Positions 19,170 through 28,294 are shown, counted from the first letter of the stretch. The stretch: DNA of 64,000 bases from Nitrobacter hamburgensis X14 (GCF_000013885.1 NC_007964.1:3768001-3832000); one strand, 5' to 3'. The notes: generated from the letters alone by a model not told the origin. A program made the numbers and translations.

Positions 19170-20471
19170 CAGGCTGTTGAAGAAGTTTCCCACGGAGACG
19201 GATATGGAATGGAGTCAGCGTGATCTGCGGGCGGCGCCACCATCAGGGTCCTGATCGAGCATCTTGACGGTGCACGACTTGTGTTTCACGCGGCGGCTGC
19301 CAGGAGTTTGGGCAAGCGGATCAGGTTGTAGGCCGCCAGCGCCAGGGTGAAGGTGGCGTTGACGCGGTCGCGGCCTCGCAGCTTGATCTTGGCAAGTCCG
19401 GCGGAGGCCTTGATCCAGCCGAACACCTCCTCGATGCGCTTGCGACAGCGTTGGCTGACGGCATATCCGGCATGACGGAGAGTCCTCTGGTCGATCGCGG
19501 TCTTGCGCGGCTTTCCGGTCTTGCTCAAATGCCCGTCGATGGCGATGTGCGGCGTGACCGAACGCCGTCTTAAGTCCTCGACGAATGCGGTGACGTCATA
19601 GGCCTTGTCGGCGCCCAGCGTGATCCGCCGCTCGCTTTGGCCGCGGTGGCAGTCGATCAGCGCCAACGCCTGATCCCGCTCCGCCGTTCCGGTCGCCCGG
19701 CTCACGCCACCCAGCACCGCCAGTCCGTTGCGGTTCTCCATCAGGGCATGGCCGATGTAGCAAAGCTTCGCCGGCTGGCCGCCGCCCTTCTTATAGAGCC
19801 GTGCCTCGGGATCGGTCGTGCTCTGATGCGTCTCGTTGCAGCGCTTCTCGTTGTGGAAACTGCGCTCGGCGTTGCGTCCCGGTCCATCACTGTCCTGGTC
19901 ACCGCCGTCCTTGCGCCGGAAGCTCTTGATCGATGCCCACGCCTCGATCAGCGTGCCGTCGACCGAAAAATGCTCGCTTGATAACAGCCGCTTGACCTGG
20001 TGCTGCCCCATCAGCGCGTTCAAGAACTTCGCGGCGATCTCACCTTCAAGCAATCGGTCGCGGTTCTTCGAGAAGGTCGAGTGGTCCCACACCGGGTCGT
20101 CCACGCCCAAGCCCACGAACCAGCGCAACAGCAGGTCGAACTCCAGCCGCTCCATCAACTGCCGTTCCGAGCGGATCCCGTAGAATGCCTGCAGCAGCAT
20201 TGCCCGAAGCAGCTTCTCCGGTGCGATCGAGGGACGGCCGAACGCCGTGTAGAGCTTGTCAAAGTCCCTCGACAGATCATTCAACGCCGCGTTCGCGATC
20301 TGTCGGATCGTTCGCAGCGGATGGTCGGAGCGAATCCGAGCCTCCAAGTCCACATAGCTGAACAGCGAGCCTGACCGTTCGTCGCTTCCCCGCATCGCTC
20401 CCCCCTCGACGCATCCGCATCAAGAGAATCATGCCCAGAACCGCTGCGCCAGAGACTTCTTCAACAGCCTG
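19170..20471 (-). mobile_element. Complete IS5-family insertion sequence (about 1,302 bp)
   Basis: Perfect terminal inverted repeats (CAGGCTGTTGAAGAAGT at the left, its complement at the right) are flanked by the 4-base direct repeat CTAG (19166-19169 and 20472-20475). It carries one intact transposase gene. Confidence 0.92.
19286..20395 (-). CDS. IS5-family transposase
   Basis: 369 aa, apparently intact. The N-terminal part reads MRGSDERSGSLFSYVDLEAR, then GRPSIAPEKLLRAMLLQAFYGIRSERQLMERL. The DDE residues are in HFSVDGTLIEAW (D), LGADKAYDV (D) and CRKRIEEVFGWIKASAGLAK (E, with the IS4/IS5 Y-x2-R-like region). It moves the element that encloses it. Intact reading frame, perfect ends and an undamaged target duplication suggest recent arrival. 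Confidence 0.93.
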   Translation of the reverse strand: MRGSDERSGSLFSYVDLEARIRSDHPLRTIRQIANAALNDLSRDFDKLYTAFGRPSIAPEKLLRAMLLQAFYGIRSERQLMERLEFDLLLRWFVGLGVDDPVWDHSTFSKNRDRLLEGEIAAKFLNALMGQHQVKRLLSSEHFSVDGTLIEAWASIKSFRRKDGGDQDSDGPGRNAERSFHNEKRCNETHQSTTDPEARLYKKGGGQPAKLCYIGHALMENRNGLAVLGGVSRATGTAERDQALALIDCHRGQSERRITLGADKAYDVTAFVEDLRRRSVTPHIAIDGHLSKTGKPRKTAIDQRTLRHAGYAVSQRCRKRIEEVFGWIKASAGLAKIKLRGRDRVNATFTLALAAYNLIRLPKLLAAAA

Positions 20472-20601
20472 CTAGAGCCTTTCCGCTTCTGATGGAATCA
20501 AAGTCGAGTTCCAGCTTTTTGTTTGACGCGTTTTCTTGACGCGAACCGGTACCCATCCCCGGGTCAAGCCCGGGGACATGCTTCGCTCGAAAACGCTATA
20601 G
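20472..20601 (+). repeat. Dispersed repeat, family A (long form, copy 4)
   Basis: CTAGAGCCTTTCCGCTTCTG start, GCGTTTTCTTGACGCGAACC core, internal CCCCGGGTC/AAGCCCGGGG hairpin and CGAAAACGCTATAG end. Its first four bases, CTAG, are the target duplication of the adjacent IS5-type element. Confidence 0.88.
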
Positions 20602-20900
20602 CTGTGGAGCCTCAACAGGTTGCCCTCGGCGAGGCTGACTCTGCTGATTGGAGTGCGATATTTTATACCGCCGTGAGGCCGATGTCGGTTGTATCGAAGC
20701 AGCCAGATCGCCAACACCTCGGCGCGGTGGGCTGATGTTGGACAGGCTCTGGCCTAGGCCCATCCCCTGAGCGCGGTTTGATGAAGCGCTCGGCCTTGCC
20801 GGTTGTTCTCGGAGGATAGGGCCTGGTGCGAATGAGGTCCAGCTCTTTGCAGGCATCGCGGAAAGCGAAGGATATATAACAACTGCCGTTGTCGGTCATG
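20602..20900 (-). pseudogene. IS481-type transposase remnant (C-terminal part)
   Basis: Broken minus-strand frames encode pieces of an integrase-core transposase: VSHVMTDNGSCYISFAFRDACKELDLIRTRPYPPRTTGKAERFI, then RYNRHRPHGGIKYRTPISRVSL. The DDE segment containing TDNG and the RYNRHRPHGG tail are typical of IS481. At least one frameshift separates the two, and the N-terminal half is gone, so it is inactive. Repeat copy 4 abuts its 3' end. Confidence 0.75.
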
Positions 20901-20936
20901 ACATGGCTGACGGACGAGCGCCTCCATGTCCGGGAT

Positions 20937-21805
20937 TCACCGTGGCCAGCGTGCAAGCAATGGGTGACGGCCGCCCTTGGCGTGGTCTCTCGTGGTGGCG
21001 CCGGAGACTTTGACGCCAAACTCGTAAGGCCGATGAGCCTTGACTTTGCCGATGCATTCGACCTTCCGCGCGTGCAGGGAATAGACTTTCGGTCCGCGCT
21101 GATGGCGCTCGCGCGCGCGCCGCAGTGAACGTCGCTTCAAGCATACCGTTTCCCTCGATTTTGCTCGGTTTTGCTGGCGATGTTGCGAACGACGCGACCG
21201 AGAAAAGCGCGCTGCTTTTTGAGCATCCGGCTGGCACGCTGAAGTGCCTGACGTGGGCATAGTGCGGATGCTGGATCAGCGTGGGTAATGCCCACCCTCA
21301 CATAAGGCTGGCGCAAAACCACCCGATGGCGTAGCGCCAGCCGCACCGTTTCTTGCGCGCCCGGTTCAGAAGCTTCGCATCGGTGGGGACGTCACGTTCT
21401 TGGGCTACACTGTCGTGTCGACGATCACCCGCGACAGTCGGGCGGGTGGCAACTTCTTCGCTCATTCGGTTGCGCCGGCACGTCAGCGACGAGCGATCGA
21501 ACAACAGTCGATGGCCTCGTCGCCGCAGAAGTACCGGTAACAGAGGGTTCTCCACCCGCCGTTCGCAGCAGTGCCTCGTCGGGCATCGTAAGTGTGTTTG
21601 AAGATGGCCCCAGCCCCGCGATCAAACGCGTCGGCAACGGCGACCGGCTTGGCGCACGTCAAGGCCTCGCCGATCTGCACCTCCAGGAAGCCCCAATCAC
21701 CTTGCGGCCCAGCGTCACCAGCGGGTGCCTCTTGTCGATAATCTGATCGAGCCGGAGCAGCCAAAGATCCTGCTCTCCGGTCTCGCTCCGCTCCCGCGGT
21801 CGCAT
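20937..21805 (-). pseudogene. Decayed IS5-family transposase
   Basis: Successive minus-strand frames match one IS5-type transposase. The start is MRPRERSETGEQDLWLLRLDQIIDKRHPLVTL (at 21805). Next come YRYFCGDEA and LLFDRSSLTCRRNRMSEE, then DVPTDAKLLNRARKK. The last piece is KVYSLHARKVECIGKVKAHRPYEFGVKVS. The pieces lie in different frames with frameshifts between them. The 3' catalytic end is missing where the IS481 remnant begins. It belongs to a different IS5 subgroup from the intact copy at 19170. Confidence 0.75.
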
Positions 21806-22106
21806 AGTCCCCTTCCTCGTCCAAAGCAGTCGGAGGCGAGTGAAACACAAGTCAAGTTTGCAAGGAATCCTGCTCCACAGGCCCACGGCAAATCCATTAT
21901 AGAGCCGTGTTGTTCTCGAATTCCAAATCAACGGCTTGGGAGGTCTTCGCGAACGAGCACGCCATCATCCATCTTCCGGATCGAGATGTTTCCGTCCGAG
22001 TGGCAACCGCTCCGTCAATTACAAGTTCAAGGGCATCCAAGCCGCTGGGCGTCGGATTCCGAATCTGGCCTTTGATCGGGATCCAGGCTGCCTGAAAGCG
22101 TCGTCA
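21806..22106. other. Gap between IS debris and the TDT carrier gene
   Basis: About 300 bases, probably more mobile-element residue; no gene or clear terminator recognised. Confidence 0.35.
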
Positions 22107-23180
22107 TTAGCGGGGATTGAGTGCGGGGATCAGATTACCGACGAGCTTCTTGACAAGGCCGACAAAGGCGGCCGCCCACGCCAATAGCGCCACGTAAACG
22201 AACACGTCTGCGATCGGGCGCAGGAATTCCAGTCTCATGGCGCCGGCCATTTCGTAGGTGCAGACAGTATACATACCCAACGGAAAGACAGCGCTCCAAT
22301 ACGCCGGGTCGTATCTGAGCGGGAATCTCCGATAGAAATGCCGCCAAAAGACCAAAACGATAAGCAGGGGGATCCACCAGGTTCCCGCAGCCCAAAAGAA
22401 GATCGTGAACCCCTTGAGAAAAGGAAGCAGCTCTTCGAGGAACCACGCATCCGCGGCATTCTCAATCAGGATCGAGCCGGCGAGCGTCGAAATGGCCATC
22501 GCCCCCATATTGATCCAGTATGAGGGCACGAAATCGGCCGGCGAAAATTTAAAAAACATGTAGCGATAGAAAATCAGCGAAATAATCGAGATGTACATCA
22601 TGCCGCCCCATAGCAACATCGACAGGGCGAGGAAATTGACATCCAGACGGAGGGGCTGACTGATATGGCGCGCGAGAAGCGCGCTGAGGAGCGAGATTGC
22701 TTGCGTCGAGACAACCGCGAGCAACCAAGCTCCGGTGATCCCCTGATCGATCGTGGGCTTGGACTCCATGATCGTCAGGTTAGCGAAAATCGTATAAGTC
22801 AGGGTGATCCAGAGGAAAATGCCGAAAACCCAGAGTCCCATGGCGACGTCCACAGCGCCAGCGAGTACCAGCTGGTTTGCCATTACGCCGGTAGCGGCCA
22901 CTGCGGAGAGGAACCCTGGCGCCGATCGATGGTCTGTCAAATCGGCAATCAGTGCCCGACGGTAGCGCACGAGTCGCCACGACGTGAGGACCCAGAGCAC
23001 CACAAATTGGGTCGCATTCAGCCACAGGAGGGCAATGGCGATAAAGTGGAATCCAGCTTTCTCTGAGGCGATGGAGACGATCCCGGTGGCCATGACCAAC
23101 GCGAAATAAGCCGGTGAAAGGCGGCGGGCACCGCGCATGCGAAGCCGAAAGCGACGTTTCGATTTGTCGAACGGCTGCAC
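22107..23180 (-). CDS. TDT-family membrane carrier (TehA/SLAC1/C4-dicarboxylate type)
   Basis: 357 aa with about ten membrane helices. The N-terminal signature LSPAYFALVMATGIVSIA, the central SYWINMGAMAISTLAGS and the YDPAYWSAVFPLGMYTVCT segment are typical of the tellurite-resistance/dicarboxylate transporter (TDT) family, which includes anion channels and sulfite, malate and other anion carriers. It follows narK on the same strand, 117 bases downstream. In Nitrobacter such a gene is known at the end of the nxr cluster. Its substrate is not known; an anion such as a carboxylate, sulfite or nitrite is possible. Confidence 0.85.
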   Translation of the reverse strand: MQPFDKSKRRFRLRMRGARRLSPAYFALVMATGIVSIASEKAGFHFIAIALLWLNATQFVVLWVLTSWRLVRYRRALIADLTDHRSAPGFLSAVAATGVMANQLVLAGAVDVAMGLWVFGIFLWITLTYTIFANLTIMESKPTIDQGITGAWLLAVVSTQAISLLSALLARHISQPLRLDVNFLALSMLLWGGMMYISIISLIFYRYMFFKFSPADFVPSYWINMGAMAISTLAGSILIENAADAWFLEELLPFLKGFTIFFWAAGTWWIPLLIVLVFWRHFYRRFPLRYDPAYWSAVFPLGMYTVCTYEMAGAMRLEFLRPIADVFVYVALLAWAAAFVGLVKKLVGNLIPALNPR

Positions 23181-23297
23181 TAGATTTTTTTGACCTTGAG
23201 CTTAAGCACCGCTGGCGGCGCTACCACCCCGTCGCCAGGGCGGTAGCGATGCTTGAATAGACCGACATCAAATTCGAGGCAATCCTAATGGACGGCT

Positions 23298-24551
23298 TCA
23301 ATGTGCGGGAGCGACTGCAATCGCTCCATGGAGCGGTTTTGCATCCCTGAAGCCGACTCGCGAGAACGAGACGTAGAACGCGGCCATGTTCATCAGCGCC
23401 CAGACGACGAACCCCAGGGTGTAGCCGCCCAGAAGGAAGTTGCTGGCGGCCAGGACCGCAGTCATCGTGAAGCCGCAGGCCGCGCCGGCGGCTTTCGCCA
23501 AGCCGCTGACCGCGCCGACGTGCTCAAAGTAGATCGGGATGAGCTTGATGACCGCCGCCGCGGCGGCGCCGGACAACAGCGCAAGCCCATAGAATGCGAA
23601 CAACTCGGCACTCAATGATATCTGCAAAGCCATCAGCACGGCCAGAACGGACATAACACCGAACATCCAGCTCAGAATTGACAGAACATCGTATCGATCA
23701 GCGAGCCAGCCACCAAGCGGCCTGGTAATGGCAACACAGACCACGAGCACTGGGGTATAAAACGCGACCGCGCTGGTTGCGTCCACATGCCAATAGTCGA
23801 CCAGATAAGTCGGCATCATCGACGCGAAGAAAACCAGGGTGCCGAAAGCCACCCAGTAAAGACCAGGCACCAGCCAGACGATCACGCCCGAGCGGTATAC
23901 GGCGAAGATCTCACGCATCGACGTATTTTTGAGCTTTCGATTCGGAGGATCGGACGTAAAAAACATGTAGATCGCCGCCATTAACAGCGTAGGAATGGCG
24001 AAGATCGGGAATATGATACGCCAACCCTCCGGATCGTTCGGGTCCACGACGCTGGTAATAATGAATGTAACTGCCACCATCCCGACGGTAATTCCGATAT
24101 TGCCCAGAGCGAAGAGGCCCAAAGCCATCCCCTGCCTCGATTTGGGATACCAGCACGAGACGTGAGCGTTACCGACCACGAACGTCGCGCCTCCAAGTCC
24201 GAGCATCGAACCCAGAAACAGGAATGAGTAATAGCCCTCCGCAAAGGTTCCGCAAATCAGAACTACGGAAAGGCAAACCAGCAAAATCGTAAAAACTGTT
24301 CGGCCGCCATATTTGTCAGTCCAGATCCCAAGCGGGATGCTGATGGCTGCCGCGAAAAGCGGTTCCATCGCTGCCAATACCAGCACCTGAGTGCTCGTGA
24401 AATGATACCACTCGATCAGAAACGGGGCGAGCGCGGAAAACATCCCCCAAATCGCAAAACCGAGCGAAAACGCCATGGTCGATATAAACAAAACCCTGCT
24501 GTTGCCCTGCGGCTCGTCAGTCGCATTAACCCCGACAACTGGATGTTCCAC
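23298..24551 (-). CDS. narK: Nitrate/nitrite transporter NarK (major facilitator family)
   Basis: 417 aa, about 12 membrane helices. The NNP-family pattern is clear: FSLGFAIWGMFSALAPFLIEWYHFT, GIWTDKYGGRTVF, and the nitrate signature region GGATFVVGNAHVSCWYPKSRQGMALGLFALGNIG. It moves nitrite in and/or nitrate out across the inner membrane, which suits an NXR working on the cytoplasmic side. It lies downstream of nxrI, separated by 264 bases containing a hairpin (24732-24758), so it may have its own promoter. Confidence 0.93.
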   Translation of the reverse strand: MEHPVVGVNATDEPQGNSRVLFISTMAFSLGFAIWGMFSALAPFLIEWYHFTSTQVLVLAAMEPLFAAAISIPLGIWTDKYGGRTVFTILLVCLSVVLICGTFAEGYYSFLFLGSMLGLGGATFVVGNAHVSCWYPKSRQGMALGLFALGNIGITVGMVAVTFIITSVVDPNDPEGWRIIFPIFAIPTLLMAAIYMFFTSDPPNRKLKNTSMREIFAVYRSGVIVWLVPGLYWVAFGTLVFFASMMPTYLVDYWHVDATSAVAFYTPVLVVCVAITRPLGGWLADRYDVLSILSWMFGVMSVLAVLMALQISLSAELFAFYGLALLSGAAAAAVIKLIPIYFEHVGAVSGLAKAAGAACGFTMTAVLAASNFLLGGYTLGFVVWALMNMAAFYVSFSRVGFRDAKPLHGAIAVAPAH

Positions 24552-24731
24552 CGGTAGCTCCTACGAGAAATGTATCTAGCTGGTTAGCGCTGCGTGCTTC
24601 ACAAAGACGATCTGGATAAAGGCTATCTAGCTGCTGACTGAATCTTAAGCTACCGGCTTACCGCCGCGGTTGCCCCAACGGTTTAGCCAAGCCTTACCCC
24701 CTCCGTTCTGTTCTCTACTGTCGCACAACAC

Positions 24732-24758
24732 TCGCCGGCGAGTAAAACTCGCCGGCGA
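24732..24758. terminator. Hairpin between nxrI and narK
   Basis: TCGCCGGCGAG and CTCGCCGGCGA pair over 11 bases around TAAAA. No T-run follows on either strand, so it may be a weak terminator or an mRNA-processing or stabilising hairpin at the end of the nxr transcript. Confidence 0.5.
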
Positions 24759-24815
24759 TGTGCATGTTAAACACCACACGATTACTTTATCAGATGCTGA
24801 TCACTGCGCCAAGCG

Positions 24816-25493
24816 TTAGTGAGCAGACTTTACGGTGTTTCGGATCTGAAGTTGATACGGCCGCCACAAGTACCAGAACGGGAACATAATCAGATGCACT
24901 AGTCGGGAGAATGGGAACAGTGCGATCACCACGAACCCGGTCAACATGTGCGCCTTGACCGCGAGCGGCAACGCCGAAACATAGTGGGTCTGAGGGTTCA
25001 GAGAGACAAGGGAGATAAGCCACGGCACCGCCGTATCGATGTACCAATCAGCACCCCAGCGGTAAGCCAGAGAAACCCAGAACCCGAGCGCTACCTGCAC
25101 GAGCAGTGCAAGTAGCAACACGCCATCCATTGGACTCGTGACGGCGAGAATCCGCTCCGTCGTGAAACGGCGTACAATCAGTACGCACAACCCGATCAGC
25201 GCAGCCAGACCGAACGTAAAGCCGATCAACTCGATGGTGTACAGGGCTGTCGGTGTAGCCGTAAGGCTCGCCCACATGCCAGGCACAAGGAACCCTATTA
25301 GATGCGCAAACAGAACCACAACAATGCCGTAATGCCACGGCACTGAGCCCCAAAACAACCGACGATTCTCAAGGAGCTGCGAGGACAGCGTGGAATAGGA
25401 GAAGCGATTATTGCGGTAACGGTAGACACCTCCAACTACCGCAACCCCGATCGCCAAGTATGGCACGACCGAAAATAGGAACACGTCATACAT
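24816..25493 (-). CDS. nxrI: Nitrite oxidoreductase membrane cytochrome b subunit (NarI-like)
   Basis: 225 aa, five membrane helices, the NarI length. Four histidines match the diheme ligands of NarI in spacing: H54 and H64 (VPWHYGIVVVLFAHLIGF) and H182 and H200 (KAHMLTGFVVIALFPFSRLVHL). In NXR it should carry electrons between NxrB and the membrane electron carriers. It starts 34 bases after nxrJ and ends the core operon. Confidence 0.93.
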   Translation of the reverse strand: MYDVFLFSVVPYLAIGVAVVGGVYRYRNNRFSYSTLSSQLLENRRLFWGSVPWHYGIVVVLFAHLIGFLVPGMWASLTATPTALYTIELIGFTFGLAALIGLCVLIVRRFTTERILAVTSPMDGVLLLALLVQVALGFWVSLAYRWGADWYIDTAVPWLISLVSLNPQTHYVSALPLAVKAHMLTGFVVIALFPFSRLVHLIMFPFWYLWRPYQLQIRNTVKSAH

Positions 25494-25527
25494 TTAAGTT
25501 GCCTCCGTCATACATAGGATATGCCTC

Positions 25528-26556
25528 TCACGCCCGCCAATCCAGCAGGTCGTCTGCGGCGACCTCCGCGAGTGGCTTGAAAACCTTGAAGTGTTGCCGC
25601 CCGGCCTGCGTCCAGAACACGACATGCGTTTCAACCGGCGGACAACCAGGATCAGAACATGGAAGTTCCGACACCATAATGGTTTCGTCCTCGTCGAGGT
25701 TGAAACGCTCACGCGTCCAGCTAAGAACACGCTCCTGCTCCGCCGTACGGTCAGCACGCTTCTTCGTCATGCCTTCATGTAACAACAGGCGAAGTGCATC
25801 AAGCACCTGATGGTAAGGGTGCGTGCGTTTTTCCGCTTCCTGGAGATCATAATCTTCGCTCATCGCTAACAGAAACCCGGCTTCAAGAACGTCGCCCTGG
25901 TTTTGCCCCTTGAGCTGTTGACGATCGTCGCCCTGACTCTGCCCCTCAAGCGCCTTTCGTGCCTCGCGCTGCTGGTCTTTTTGCTGCTTGCGCAATTCCC
26001 GGTCATCCAGCTTAGCCCGCTCTATACCGGTATCGCCATCGATATCAGCCGCCCCATGCTGGTGACTCTCGGTTTCTGGCTTCGTCGTCATGCGCTCAAG
26101 CGCTGGCAGCAACCCCTTATTCAACAGCGCATCGATCTCCTCGCCGTCGCTCTGCGCAGCAAATCGCAGCACGATCGACAGCCGATCAGGAATTTCGCTG
26201 GCATCGGATTCAAACCCACTCGCGCGATAGCTCTTCTTAAGCTCAACTAGAAAAATGCTGCGTTTGTAGTTTTCACCGAACAGCTGATAGCCAACATACG
26301 GATGGCATATCGAGTTCAGATCAAAAAAACCGCTGTAAACCTCCTGCAACTTCCCGACCGAAGTCTCTTCAGTAAAGTTCCGAAAGCTCTTGAGCAAGGC
26401 GGCTGCCTGCGGTTGCACCGCACCGACCAACGCCGCACATTCGTCCGCCTTACGTTCCAATCCCGGGACGGGATAATCGAGGATGTCCGCGAACAACCCC
26501 AAAACCTTGGAGCGATTCGAATACAGAACCTCTGCGCGGTGCGAAAAGCGACTCAT
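25528..26556 (-). CDS. nxrJ: NXR maturation chaperone NxrJ (NarJ-like) with extra C-terminal domain
   Basis: 342 aa, about 100 residues longer than NarJ. Residues 15-155 are the NarJ/TorD fold (VYSGFFDLNSICHPYVGYQLFG, YRASGFESDASEIPDRLSIVL). Residues 157-235 are a charged linker with an internal duplication (LEGQSQGDDRQQ and LKGQNQGDV). After a second NarJ-like helix (HPYHQVLDALRLLLHEG), residues 291-342 form a separate small domain, VSELPCSDPGCPPVETHVVF then RQHFKVFKPLAEV, with C300 and C305. NarJ proteins insert the Mo cofactor into the catalytic subunit and deliver it to the membrane. It starts 130 bases after nxrB, with two hairpins between. Confidence 0.88.
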   Translation of the reverse strand: MSRFSHRAEVLYSNRSKVLGLFADILDYPVPGLERKADECAALVGAVQPQAAALLKSFRNFTEETSVGKLQEVYSGFFDLNSICHPYVGYQLFGENYKRSIFLVELKKSYRASGFESDASEIPDRLSIVLRFAAQSDGEEIDALLNKGLLPALERMTTKPETESHQHGAADIDGDTGIERAKLDDRELRKQQKDQQREARKALEGQSQGDDRQQLKGQNQGDVLEAGFLLAMSEDYDLQEAEKRTHPYHQVLDALRLLLHEGMTKKRADRTAEQERVLSWTRERFNLDEDETIMVSELPCSDPGCPPVETHVVFWTQAGRQHFKVFKPLAEVAADDLLDWRA

Positions 26557-26587
26557 GATCTGCTATGATGACCGATCTATAAACTCT

Positions 26588-26663
26588 CCGGCCTCGCCTT
26601 GCGAGCCGGACGATTACGCGAGACCCGGCGGTTGGGTATATGAAACCCAACCGCTGTCTCGCG
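26588..26663 (-). promoter_or_regulatory. Double hairpin between nxrB and nxrJ
   Basis: The larger stem (26617-26663) pairs GCGAGAC plus GCGGTTGGGT with ACCCAACCGC plus GTCTCGC. The smaller (26588-26609) pairs CCGGC/CTCGC with GCGAG/CCGG. Both lie within the operon, so they probably stabilise the nxrB 3' end or attenuate transcription into nxrJ. Confidence 0.65.
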
Positions 26664-26686
26664 CCTGCATCGTGACGAGAAGAAGC

Positions 26687-28228
26687 CTATGGTCCTCTCG
26701 CCGGGTCGGTGTGGAAGCCGACGCCGACCTCACCCTTCCGAACCGGGTAGTTGCGTGACACCGGATCGAGCTGCGGGAACAGCGAATCGACTGCTGTCTC
26801 ACGCTCCATCGGCGGAACCACAAAGCGTTCCTCGAAGGTCGGCAACGAGGTGAGCCGCCAGATCGCCTCGACCTCGGCCGCAGTGGTCTTGCCTTCGGCG
26901 AGCGCCCTTTGCACCTCTTCCTCCGGAATGTCCTTGACCTTCTTCGAGCGCATATAGACGCGCACCGCGACTAGCTTCTTGTAGACGTCGCGGATGATGT
27001 CCTCATTACCGCCCGACAACAGGCTCGCCATATAGCGAAGCGGTATACGCGACCTTTCGAGTGAACTCATCAACGGACCCAGTCGCGATTCCGAGGCAAT
27101 GTTGTCGTACACGCCGTTTTCCACCTTGGCGAGCACCGGCCCCAGCGGCGGTACGTAGAACAGCATCGGCAGCGTGCGGAACTCCGGATGCAGCGGCAGC
27201 GCAATGCCCCACTTCTTGACGAACTGGTAGACCGGCGACTTCTGCGCCGCCTCGATCTTCGAATCGGGGATACCGTTGGCCCTGGCAGCCGCGATGATAT
27301 CAGGATCAAACGGATCCTTGATGATGTTGCGCTGCGCCATCACCAACTGGTCTTGCGGGGCCTTGGCGGTTTCCTCGATCGCATCGGCATCGTAGAGCAC
27401 GAGGCCGATATACCGGATGCGTCCCACGCACGAGTGGAAGCAGGCCGGAGGCTGGCCGCTCTCGAGGCGCGGATAGCACAGGATGCACTTTTCGGCCTTG
27501 CCGGTCGACCAGTTGAAGTAGGTCTTCTTGTACGGGCAGCCGGAGACGCACATGCGCCAGGCACGGCAGCGCTCCTGGCTGACCAGCACCACGCCGTCCT
27601 CGCCGCGCTTGTAGATCGCTCCCTGCGGGCACGCCGCCACGCAGCCCGGATTGAGACAATGGTTGCAGATGCGCGGCAGGTAGAAAAAGACCGTGCTGTT
27701 GATCTCGTTGATCTGGCGCATTTCCTCGTCGGAGGCGCCATCGAAGTTCGGATCGTTGTTGGCGTAGACCTGCGAGCCGCCAAGATCGTCGTCCCAGTTC
27801 GGGCCCGCCTCGATCGTGTCCATGTACTTGCCCGTCACCATCGAGATGGCGCGCGCGGTCGGTTGCTCGTCGGCCAGGGGCGCGTTGATCAGGTTCTGAT
27901 AGTCGTAGGTCCATGGCTCGAAATAGTCGTCGAGCGTCGGCAGATAGGGGTTGTAGAAGATATTGCTCAGCGTTCCCCATTTGCCCTGCAGCCGCAGCCG
28001 CAGGCTCTTCTGCCTCGTCCCGTCGACCACCCAGCCGCCGCGATACTTGGTCTGGTCTTCCCAACGTGTCGGGTATCCCGTACCCGGCTTGGTCTCCACG
28101 TTGTTCCAGTACATGTACTCGGTGCCCTTGCGATCGGTCCAGATGTTCTTGCACGCGATGCTGCAGGTGTGGCAACCGATGCACTTATCCAGGTGAAAGA
28201 CCATCGAAACTTGAGCTCGGATGTCCAT
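26687..28228 (-). CDS. nxrB: Nitrite oxidoreductase iron-sulfur subunit NxrB (NarH-like)
   Basis: 513 aa. Four cysteine groups for FS1-FS4 are complete: C16, C19, C22, C26; C188, C191, C196, C200; C221, C227, C231 with W224 in place of a fourth Cys (the [3Fe-4S] site, as in NarH); and C248, C251, C263, C267. Electrons from nitrite oxidation pass through these to NxrI. There is no Tat signal, so it is cytoplasmic. Its ribosome-binding site AAGGAG is formed at the end of a 14-bp tandem repeat (28241-28280) in the leader. Confidence 0.96.
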   Translation of the reverse strand: MDIRAQVSMVFHLDKCIGCHTCSIACKNIWTDRKGTEYMYWNNVETKPGTGYPTRWEDQTKYRGGWVVDGTRQKSLRLRLQGKWGTLSNIFYNPYLPTLDDYFEPWTYDYQNLINAPLADEQPTARAISMVTGKYMDTIEAGPNWDDDLGGSQVYANNDPNFDGASDEEMRQINEINSTVFFYLPRICNHCLNPGCVAACPQGAIYKRGEDGVVLVSQERCRAWRMCVSGCPYKKTYFNWSTGKAEKCILCYPRLESGQPPACFHSCVGRIRYIGLVLYDADAIEETAKAPQDQLVMAQRNIIKDPFDPDIIAAARANGIPDSKIEAAQKSPVYQFVKKWGIALPLHPEFRTLPMLFYVPPLGPVLAKVENGVYDNIASESRLGPLMSSLERSRIPLRYMASLLSGGNEDIIRDVYKKLVAVRVYMRSKKVKDIPEEEVQRALAEGKTTAAEVEAIWRLTSLPTFEERFVVPPMERETAVDSLFPQLDPVSRNYPVRKGEVGVGFHTDPARGP

Positions 28229-28240
28229 GTTGTAGTACTC

Positions 28241-28280
28241 CTTCGTTCCTATGGCTTCGTTCTTATGGCTTCGTTTTAGG
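28241..28280 (-). repeat. 14-bp tandem repeat in the nxrX-nxrB gap
   Basis: CTTCGTTCCTATGG, CTTCGTTCTTATGG and a partial CTTCGTTTTAGG lie head to tail. On the minus strand the last unit's end creates the nxrB Shine-Dalgarno sequence. Confidence 0.8.
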
Positions 28281-28294
28281 TTATCGCTTCGCGA

